From Verrucomicrobiota bacterium (GTDB lineage Bacteria; Verrucomicrobiota; Verrucomicrobiia; Chthoniobacterales; JAFAMB01): a stretch of DNA of 5,989 nt. This document shows positions 1 to 5,435 of the stretch, in pieces (position 1 is the first letter of the stretch; the number at the start of each line of letters is the position of its first letter). Both the position numbers and the translations under genes were made by a program. The notes under the pieces are model-generated. The model searched no databases and was not told the DNA's origin. It saw only the letters and a program-made list of their open reading frames with translations. The stretch is from contig JAFAXJ010000223.1 in NCBI GenBank assembly GCA_019241095.1, positions 1 through 5,989 on the forward strand. The letters run 5' to 3'.

Positions 1-410
1 GCCGAACGAATTCGGTTTCGCTCTGATTCCACGCCTTCCGCAATACAGCTCTGACACCATTCATCCGAGTGAGAATCGCGCGGCATCAGAATGCACAAGA
101 ACGACAATCTTTCGAGCACGACCCAGGGGAAAATCCAAAGGCTATAATCAATAGCCGGACCGGCAGCAAAGAAGATCCTTCCTTCGGTTTGATCTCGAAC
201 AATCCGATTCCATTCATCCAGGTTCTCGGGCGAAAAATTGGATAAAAAGCATTTTACGAATACCTCCCGTTCCTCTTGACCTGGTTCCACAGAGAGCTCT
301 GCAGCGAGTGTGCTACTCGCCTCTACGATCAGATTCGCCGCGGGATCCACTCTGAAGGAAACAAAACCCAACCGTTCCAACAGAAAGCAAATGTTCTGAA
401 CGCGCTTCAT
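1..410 (-). CDS. Unrecognised protein, C-terminus beyond the left edge
   Basis: This frame stays open for 136 codons from ATG at 410 to the left edge, which is unlikely by chance at about 50% GC. An in-frame TAG lies eight codons upstream of the ATG, so the start is bounded. A weak TAGG lies four bases before the ATG. The peptide begins MKRVQNICFLLERLGF. It has an acidic middle (around residues 42-73, with EPGQEERE and SPENLDEWN), then a hydrophobic aromatic stretch (LWIFPWVVLERLSFLCIL, residues 91-108), and then a Cys-containing segment, WCQSC (118-122). I see no signal peptide and no family motif that I can name. It lies downstream of the glycosyltransferase on the same strand, but across a 183-bp gap, so it may have its own promoter. 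It could be a genuine small gene of the locus, or the remnant of a larger gene that lost its front. No function is assigned. Confidence 0.5.
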   Translation of the reverse strand, partial: MKRVQNICFLLERLGFVSFRVDPAANLIVEASSTLAAELSVEPGQEEREVFVKCFLSNFSPENLDEWNRIVRDQTEGRIFFAAGPAIDYSLWIFPWVVLERLSFLCILMPRDSHSDEWCQSCIAEGVESERNRIRS

Positions 411-593
411 CGGGCCTACAATAACTAGGGACTAAAGATCACACTCTAGCGCGAGATCAGTTTAGCCTCAACCTTGGTGCACTTGGATGAAATCGATTTA
501 GCAACATTCAATTATTGGCCAGCCAATCTGTGCAACTGCTAAGGCCGTCGATTTCTATTCCAGATGCATTGTTTCTTTGATCAAGATAGTTGT
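411..593. other. Gap between glycosyltransferase and left-edge ORF
   Basis: This 183-bp stretch holds no ORF that I would defend. It contains a short perfect inverted repeat, ATTGG-CCAG-CCAAT (514-527). No T-run follows it on either strand, so it is not a convincing terminator. A weak sigma70-like promoter lies at 443-471. No rho-independent terminator is visible after the glycosyltransferase stop at 594. Confidence 0.5.
443..471 (-). promoter_or_regulatory. Candidate promoter for the left-edge ORF
   Basis: On the minus strand, TTGAGG (471-466) is followed by a 17-base spacer and TAGAGT (448-443). Each hexamer matches the sigma70 consensus at four of six positions, and the -10 box keeps the key A2 and T6. 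It lies about 30 bases upstream of the ATG at 410. Such matches arise by chance fairly often, so this is only a candidate. It would explain why the ORF stands apart from the two genes before it. Confidence 0.22.
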
Positions 594-1673
594 TTATGTC
601 TCAGAGATAATTCTGAAAAGCTCCTCTACACGATGCGCGCAGGTATGTTGTTCGAGAATTCGCTCTAATCCGCTCGTACAAAGCGACTCGGCCAACTCCT
701 GACTGTTCAAGACTCGTTCGATCAATAATGTCATCTCTTTACCATTTTCAGCAAACAATAGATCTCGCCCTTCTCTGAAAAGCCGCTCTCGATCATCCCA
801 GGGAGCGGAGATCAGTGGAATGCCACAGGCAAGAGCCTCGAATGGGCGAATAGTTGGTATGCCAGGAAGTGCGTTAACATAGGGCCGGCGCGGAACATGC
901 ACGGTTATTCGAGCTCGCGAGAAAACTTCGGGAACTTTATAATTCGGAATCCAGCCGCCATAATCGATGTTTTCTTGATGTAAAACCTCCAATGCATTCT
1001 CGGGATACCTTACGCCATAGACTTTGGCAGAGATGCCTAGCTCGCGGACGGGACGGGCCATGAACTCCATCAATTCCTCTGAGCGCTCTTCATCGCCCCA
1101 ATTTCCCACCCAGATCAGGTCGTAGCTTTTTGGGACTTCACGGTTTGGACGAAAAATACGAACATCTGCGGCCTCATGCCAAACCCACGTTTTCTTTGTC
1201 CATTGCATGCGCACATAGATGTCCCGCAGAGCTGAGCCATAGGCTAGCACTCCATCGAACTCACCGAGACCATACTGCGCATAGATCCCTGGTTCAGTAA
1301 CAGCCCGATGATGCGTATCGTGAAACAAAAGTAAGAATGAGCCATTCTTTCTTCGGTAGTCACCCAGCTTCCGAATTAGGTAAGGACTATTCCATTCATG
1401 TACAATAACGACATCCGCTCCAGCAAGCATGTTATCGAGATCCAGTTCTCGATACCGTATGCTGTTGAGGGTCGGATAAGTTGCATGAAACTCGTCCAGG
1501 ATTTCTGGTCCTCGTTCCTGCAGTAAATTTAGGAGACTCCAGGACTCTTCTGGCTCAAACACTGTCACGACGTGCTTCTTGTCTATCAATTCGGCGCAGA
1601 TTCCTCTGAGAAAGTGAGCGTTGCCGTTGTTCCAGTCGGAGAGTAGTGAATGAGTAAAAAAGACAAATCTCAC
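594..1673 (-). CDS. CgeB-type GT-B glycosyltransferase
   Basis: Predicted cytoplasmic glycosyltransferase of the CgeB/YkvP-like GT-B group (glycosyl transferases group 1 C-terminal domain), 359 aa, a normal length. The start is GTG at 1673. It puts the family-like opening MRFVFFTHSLLSDWNNGNAH at residue 1, and no ATG lies nearby. Visible landmarks are VHEWNSP (91-97), FHDTHHRA (117-124) and WHEAADVRIFRP (165-176) in the N-terminal Rossmann half. In the C-terminal half are the strand DLIWVGNWGDEERSEEL (185-201) and the donor-site region RPFEALACGIPLISAPW (276-292), where E279 is the likely nucleotide-sugar ribose-binding acid. There is no signal peptide or membrane segment. The gene begins three bases after the dehydrogenase stop, without a clear Shine-Dalgarno site, so translation is probably coupled. 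Its N-terminus resembles that of the glycosyltransferase at the right edge. Donor and acceptor sugars cannot be read from the sequence. Confidence 0.85.
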   Translation of the reverse strand: MRFVFFTHSLLSDWNNGNAHFLRGICAELIDKKHVVTVFEPEESWSLLNLLQERGPEILDEFHATYPTLNSIRYRELDLDNMLAGADVVIVHEWNSPYLIRKLGDYRRKNGSFLLLFHDTHHRAVTEPGIYAQYGLGEFDGVLAYGSALRDIYVRMQWTKKTWVWHEAADVRIFRPNREVPKSYDLIWVGNWGDEERSEELMEFMARPVRELGISAKVYGVRYPENALEVLHQENIDYGGWIPNYKVPEVFSRARITVHVPRRPYVNALPGIPTIRPFEALACGIPLISAPWDDRERLFREGRDLLFAENGKEMTLLIERVLNSQELAESLCTSGLERILEQHTCAHRVEELFRIISET

Positions 1674-1676
1674 TGG

Positions 1677-2660
1677 CTATAAAGCGTTCAAAACCATTGG
1701 ATCAGCCGCAAATTGAACGATCGCTTTCAAAAAACCTTCGGGTCGAGAGTCGGCTAGTTCAAACCCTTCCTCTATGCGATTAAGAGGAAAGATATTGGTG
1801 ATTAACCCATTGAGCTGTATTAGGCCTTTCTGAACCGCAGCTGCAGCAGCATGAATCCCTGCTATATAAACAGCTTCTTCACGTTCGTGGGCATTAATGA
1901 CGTCCAGGCCGCGCCAGTTCCATTGCTGCATGTTAACGGTGCGACCACCGTCTTGATGATAACCGGCAATGATCAGCCTGCCTCGCTCTTTCACCAGTTG
2001 ACTAGCAATGTCTAGGGTAAGCTGCGCTCCGCCTGCTTCAAAGACCACATCACAAAGCTTTCCTTCAGTCAAACGAGCCACATCGTCTAATAAATTTTGA
2101 GGACTGTTCACCGAAGCCGCAAAAGATGCACCCAAACGCAACGCTAAATCCCGGGCAAATTGGCGTCGACTGAAACAGAGAACTCTAGCGCCCTGATCCA
2201 AACAAAGCTGAAGAAGAATCGCACCTAGAAAACCAATGCCTACAATCGCGACCCAATCCTTCTGCTTCACTCCCGAGCGGCGGAAGACATTAATTGCGCA
2301 TCCTAAAGGCTCTCCAAGAAAGATCTGCTCGACCGAAAGATCCTGCAAAGCCACAAAAGCATTAGCACCGGCCAAATCGTACTCGGCGAAACCGTGCGAA
2401 GAAAGCATTGCCACCTTTTGACCGACGAGAGCGTCTGACACATCCTGGCCTACGGCATCTACCGTCCCAACGGCTTCATGACCTGGAGCGCCTGGCTCAA
2501 ACGGGTACGAAAACCATGGCGCCCCTTTCCATGGCCCCAGATTCGAGGAGCAAATTCCACAATAATCTATTTTTATTCTGACCTGAGCGCGGTTTGGTAC
2601 CGGCAAGGGTAAGGAGGTAATTCTAAATTTTCTTGGAGTAATTAGCTGAGCGGCCCACAT
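1677..2660 (-). CDS. Zinc-type medium-chain dehydrogenase (sorbitol/threonine DH-like)
   Basis: NAD(P)-dependent oxidoreductase of the medium-chain dehydrogenase/reductase superfamily, 327 aa, expected to interconvert an alcohol and a carbonyl on a polyol or sugar-like substrate. The GroES-like half has YCGICSSN (33-40; C37 is the likely catalytic zinc ligand), PGHEAVG (59-65; H61 and E62) and GEPLGC (116-121; E117 in the position of the sorbitol-dehydrogenase EP ligand). The Rossmann half has the nucleotide-binding turn VGIGFLG (140-146) and DVVFEAGG (204-211). There is no cysteine cluster for the structural zinc after GHE, so that lobe is reduced. This accounts for a length somewhat below the usual 340-350 aa. 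The ATG at 2660 is the first start after an in-frame TGA 19 codons upstream; no strong Shine-Dalgarno is seen. It is the first gene of the minus-strand set, directly facing the palindromic array. The substrate is unknown. Confidence 0.85.
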   Translation of the reverse strand: MWAAQLITPRKFRITSLPLPVPNRAQVRIKIDYCGICSSNLGPWKGAPWFSYPFEPGAPGHEAVGTVDAVGQDVSDALVGQKVAMLSSHGFAEYDLAGANAFVALQDLSVEQIFLGEPLGCAINVFRRSGVKQKDWVAIVGIGFLGAILLQLCLDQGARVLCFSRRQFARDLALRLGASFAASVNSPQNLLDDVARLTEGKLCDVVFEAGGAQLTLDIASQLVKERGRLIIAGYHQDGGRTVNMQQWNWRGLDVINAHEREEAVYIAGIHAAAAAVQKGLIQLNGLITNIFPLNRIEEGFELADSRPEGFLKAIVQFAADPMVLNAL

Positions 2661-2700
2661 CTTGATTCGAGCAGGTTCAACGTAGCGATGCCATGCAACC

Positions 2701-2807
2701 CTGAGATGGTCTCAGTGCTGAGCGGTGTCAGTGCTACACAACATCAGAGTCTAACACAATGTTAGATGCTGACACATTTCAGATGTTGACACAATGTCAG
2801 ATGCTGA
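2701..2807. repeat. Tandem array of short palindromes, six copies plus a partial seventh
   Basis: The unit is about 17 bp with best consensus CTGACACAATGTCAGATG: palindromic arms CTGACA and TGTCAG around three bases, plus a 2-3 base linker. Copies start at 2701, 2718, 2734, 2751, 2769 and 2786 (lengths 17, 16, 17, 18, 17, 18), and a last CTGA is at 2804. Copy 1 (CTGAGA-TGG-TCTCAG) and copy 4 (CTAACA-CAA-TGTTAG) are perfect 6-bp dyads. Copy 6 has five perfect pairs and a T-G outer pair. Copies 2, 3 and 5 are one base shorter in the dyad and imperfect. Unit length varies around 17, so the array is not a translated repeat. It may be an operator array serving both divergent gene sets, a hairpin-forming element, or a decaying palindromic minisatellite; the sequence does not decide between these. 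Confidence 0.85.
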
Positions 2808-2860
2808 AAAAGGCGAATGCACCAAATACGAATTTATTCTTGCCGTGTAACCTGAGAGCA

Positions 2861-2889
2861 TTGACAGGGACTCATCTGAAGTACAAAAT
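2861..2889 (+). promoter_or_regulatory. Candidate sigma70-type promoter for the epimerase operon
   Basis: A perfect -35 hexamer TTGACA (2861-2866) is followed by a 17-base spacer and CAAAAT (2884-2889), which matches TATAAT at four of six positions including A2 and T6. Transcription would begin near 2896. The site lies some 55 bp beyond the palindromic array, so proteins or structures at the array could affect it from upstream. If used with the 3118 start, it gives a leader of about 220 nt. Assigned by motif only. Confidence 0.45.
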
Positions 2890-2921
2890 GTAAGTACCTC
2901 GCGAACAGCCGCTTGAATGGC

Positions 2922-2952
2922 AGAGCTGGTCTCTAGAAGAAGAACCAGCTTT
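2922..2952 (+). promoter_or_regulatory. Strong hairpin in the epimerase leader
   Basis: Bases 2924-2930 (AGCTGGT) are exactly complementary to 2944-2950 (ACCAGCT). The stem extends outward by a G-U and an A-U pair (2922-2923 with 2951-2952). It also extends inward past a one-base bulge (C2931) by three pairs (2932-2934 with 2941-2943), leaving a six-base loop (2935-2940). This is about 12 pairs in a 31-nt span, roughly 26 nt after the inferred transcription start. There is no T-run after it, so it is not a standard terminator. It could stabilise the mRNA 5' end or act in regulation. It also overlaps the first codons of the alternative start at 2917, arguing against translation from there. Confidence 0.45.
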
Positions 2953-3117
2953 CAGAAAATAAGTCAATTGGCCCCGCGGGCGTATATAGCTGACCCTGTC
3001 GCGAAACAAGTCAATGCCGCAAACGAAATCCGCGCAAAAAAAATTGAGTCTTCTCGCGAGAATTTTCGGCGGATCACCGCAGCATCAATCAGCACTTGGG
3101 GGGTTTTGGATCGACCT

Positions 3118-4233
3118 ATGACATATAACATTCTAATTACTGGCGGCGCCGGTTTTATCGGTTCGCATTTGGCAGACCAATTACTGCACGATGGACACCG
3201 TGTACGGATCCTTGATCGATTAATTCCTCAGGTTCACGGGCCTGAAAGCAAGCGACCTGATTATTTGTCCAAAGCCGTTGAGTTGATCATTGGAGACATC
3301 CGCGATGCTGGTATCGTGGAACAAGCGATAAAAGGGATAGATGTGATCTATCATTTCGGCGCTGCAGTCGGAGTAGGTCAGAGCATGTATCAGATCTGCC
3401 ATTACTCTGAAGTGAACGCAATCGGGACAGCTACTCTGATGGAAGCCTTGGCAAGGCAACCGGTTGAACGCCTGGTTGTAGCCTCAAGCATGAGCATTTA
3501 TGGAGAGGGTCTATATCGCAATTCGATCGGTGAAACGGTTGAAAACGCTTCCCGCTCGATCGCGCAGCTTAAATCGCACCGATGGGAACCGGTAGGACCA
3601 GATGAGGAATCGCTAACTCCAATACCAACACCAGAACACAAAATTCCAGCCGTGCCGTCCGTTTATGCATTGTCCAAATATTATCAGGAACGATTGTGCC
3701 TCAATGTAGCGCCGGCATACGGGATTTGTACCGTTGCGCTCAGATTCTTCAACGTGTTTGGTCCCCGCCAAGCACTGTCTAACCCTTACACGGGGGTTTT
3801 GGCGATCTTTGCTGCCAGATTATTAAATGGCAGACCACCTATCATTCATGAAGACGGAAGACAGTCTCGCGACTTCGTCTATATCAAAGATGTAGTGCAA
3901 GCTTGCATTCTGGCATTGAAGACCCCGGAGATAGGAGGCCAAGTGCTCAACGTTGGCAGTGGTCGTCATCTTAGTATTCTGGAGGTGGCGACTATTCTGA
4001 CGAAGTTTCTCGATAAGAGAATCGCTCCTGAGATCAGTGGTAAGTATCGCGTTGGCGATATTAGAAATTGTTTCGCTGACATTTCGCTTGCGCGTGAAGT
4101 GCTCGGTTACAATCCTTCCTACACTCTGGAGTCGGGCATAGCAGAAATGGCGGAATGGCTTTCAACCCAACATGCTGAAGACCGATTACCGGCCGCCACT
4201 CGGGAATTGGCTCGTCGCGGTCTGGCAGCGTGA
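3118..4233 (+). CDS. NAD-dependent epimerase, dTDP-L-rhamnose 4-epimerase type
   Basis: Extended short-chain dehydrogenase/reductase acting on a nucleotide sugar, 371 aa from the ATG at 3118. The N-terminal NAD site is ITGGAGFIGSH (7-17). HFGAAVGVGQSMYQI (79-93) and SSMSIYGEGLY (123-133) follow, then the catalytic pair in YALSK (Y183, K187), RFFNVFGPRQALSNPYTG (209-226) and DGRQSRDFVYIKDV (246-259). The LIPQVHG segment, the GVGQSMY segment and the long insert before YALSK (about 134-180, with RWEPVG and PIPTPE) recall the dTDP-L-rhamnose 4-epimerase family, which makes dTDP-6-deoxy-L-talose. That match is from memory of the family, and many relatives are untested. The frame is open back to ATG 2917, which would add 67 residues. 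I prefer 3118 because family members start right before the glycine motif, because GGA lies seven bases upstream, and because 2917 has no Shine-Dalgarno. It is first in the plus-strand operon, 32 bp before the next gene. Confidence 0.88.
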   Translation: MTYNILITGGAGFIGSHLADQLLHDGHRVRILDRLIPQVHGPESKRPDYLSKAVELIIGDIRDAGIVEQAIKGIDVIYHFGAAVGVGQSMYQICHYSEVNAIGTATLMEALARQPVERLVVASSMSIYGEGLYRNSIGETVENASRSIAQLKSHRWEPVGPDEESLTPIPTPEHKIPAVPSVYALSKYYQERLCLNVAPAYGICTVALRFFNVFGPRQALSNPYTGVLAIFAARLLNGRPPIIHEDGRQSRDFVYIKDVVQACILALKTPEIGGQVLNVGSGRHLSILEVATILTKFLDKRIAPEISGKYRVGDIRNCFADISLAREVLGYNPSYTLESGIAEMAEWLSTQHAEDRLPAATRELARRGLAA

Positions 4234-4265
4234 ATGAGAAATTCAGCTAGGCATTCCGGTCACCT

Positions 4266-5435
4266 ATGGGCAGGATAGATGAGATCTCTGACATAGATGC
4301 ACTGGGGCCAGCCGCTGAATTACGATCTTTAAGACGGATTTTAATGACAGCGGACGCGGTGGGTGGTGTTTGGACTTACTCGCTTGATCTGGCAGCCGGA
4401 CTTCAACGGCGGAACGTTGAAATTATTTTAGCAGTAATGGGACCGCGTCCATCAGAAAAACAACGTCAGGATGCGCGGGCTCTCCAGAATCTTCACCTCG
4501 CAGAAAGCGACTTCGAACTTGAATGGATGGAGTCACCTTGGGAGTCAGTTGATGCCGCAGGAAACTGGCTGCTGGAACTTGCAGCAGAAAGAGAGGTTGA
4601 TGTAATTCATCTGAACGGTTACAGCCACGCGCGCTTACCGTGGAACTGTCCTTGCTTGGTAGCGGCACACTCCTGCGTCAATTCCTGGTGGAAAGCTGTG
4701 GCGCCTGAAACTACGCCTCCCGACTTGGCTGAATATACGAAGCGTGTCGCAGAGGGACTAAACTCCGCTAGTCTCGTGATTGCTCCAACTGCAGCGATGC
4801 TGGAAATGCTCAAATCTTTTTACCTCTTTTCTGCGCCCACCCGGATCATTGCAAATGGATGTTCCACGGCCAGTTTTTGGCCCGCCGAAAAAACGTGTGA
4901 GATTATCACAATCGGACGTCTTTGGGATGAAGCCAAGGGCATGCATTTCCTTGATGAAGTTGCGCAGTCGGTAAAATGGCCGATTTACGCAATTGGGAAC
5001 ACATTGCATCCGGCGGGGAATAGCGTCTCAGCGTCTCACCTTAGAACTTTAGGGCCTTTAACTCGCGAGGAAATAGCTAATCGGTTGCGTGCCTCGGCTA
5101 TCTATGCAGCTCCAGCAAAATATGAACCATTTGGGTTAGCGATTCTCGAGGCTGCGCTTTGCGGTTGTGCACTTGTGTTGAGTGATATACCGAGCTTGCG
5201 TGAAAACTGGCACGATTCGGCGATTCTCGTCGATGTTAAGGATCACGCAGCTTGGGAAAAGGCTTTGAACCAGTTGATTGAGATGCCAGCGTACCGCAAT
5301 GAGTTATCAAATTCAGCGCGCACCCGCGCGCTGGAACTGAAACCAGAGGAAATGAGCGAGCGATACTTCGATGCTTATTGCGAATTATTACTTCCGGCGC
5401 CAGCCGGACTTGCCGAAAAGTCATCGAAGAAATGA
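4266..5435 (+). CDS. GT4-family glycosyltransferase
   Basis: Predicted retaining GT-B glycosyltransferase of family GT4, 389 aa, cytoplasmic, transferring a sugar from a nucleotide donor. The N-terminal half has RILMTADAVGGVWTYSL (24-40), whose GGVWTY loop is typical of the acceptor-side glycine motif. IHLNGYSHARLPW (114-126) and AHSCVNSWW (134-142) follow. The C-terminal half has GRLWDEAKG (217-225) and the donor-binding KYEPFGLAILEA (285-296), which contains the E-x7-E pair E287 and E295. The ATG at 4266 gives about 23 residues before the conserved core. The next Met is residue 27, inside the conserved strand, so the true start is probably at or near 4266, although no strong Shine-Dalgarno is present. 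There is no signal peptide or membrane helix. The last bases overlap the start of the next gene (ATGA), implying coupled translation. Sugar specificity cannot be inferred. Confidence 0.88.
   Translation: MGRIDEISDIDALGPAAELRSLRRILMTADAVGGVWTYSLDLAAGLQRRNVEIILAVMGPRPSEKQRQDARALQNLHLAESDFELEWMESPWESVDAAGNWLLELAAEREVDVIHLNGYSHARLPWNCPCLVAAHSCVNSWWKAVAPETTPPDLAEYTKRVAEGLNSASLVIAPTAAMLEMLKSFYLFSAPTRIIANGCSTASFWPAEKTCEIITIGRLWDEAKGMHFLDEVAQSVKWPIYAIGNTLHPAGNSVSASHLRTLGPLTREEIANRLRASAIYAAPAKYEPFGLAILEAALCGCALVLSDIPSLRENWHDSAILVDVKDHAAWEKALNQLIEMPAYRNELSNSARTRALELKPEEMSERYFDAYCELLLPAPAGLAEKSSKK

Larger units (their letters stand above)
2661..3117. other. Divergent intergenic control region
   Basis: About 450 bp separate the dehydrogenase start from the conserved epimerase start at 3118. 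In order it contains a tandem palindromic array (2701-2807), an A/T-rich stretch (about 2820-2840), a sigma70-like promoter pointing right (2861-2889), and a strong hairpin (2922-2952). The remainder shows nothing convincing apart from small chance palindromes at 2973-2980 and 3051-3062. A plus-strand frame is open from ATG 2917 into the epimerase, but I regard 2917-3117 as untranslated leader. I could not identify a clear promoter for the minus-strand genes, although it must lie here if they are transcribed as a unit. Confidence 0.6.

Noticed and set aside
2..154. Plus-strand frame of about 50 codons at the left edge as the end of another gene
   Set aside because: It is short, shows no recognisable motif, and competes with a much longer open frame on the minus strand.
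514..527. ATTGG-CCAG-CCAAT inverted repeat as a terminator after the minus-strand glycosyltransferase
   Set aside because: The stem is only five pairs and no T-run follows on either strand.
2236..2421. Plus-strand ORF of 61 codons inside the dehydrogenase
   Set aside because: It is antisense to a strongly supported gene, has no ribosome binding site and has a composition typical of a shadow frame.
2701..2807. CRISPR array
   Set aside because: Units are contiguous palindromes of 16-18 bp with 2-3 base linkers and no unique spacers; no cas genes are present.
2983..2988. TATATA as a -10 box closer to the epimerase start
   Set aside because: No acceptable -35 hexamer lies 16-18 bases upstream.
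3051..3062. Perfect 12-bp palindrome TTCTCGCGAGAA followed by TTTT
   Set aside because: It would need four central bases as loop, leaving a four-pair A/T-rich stem. A single short palindrome is expected by chance and has no partner site nearby.
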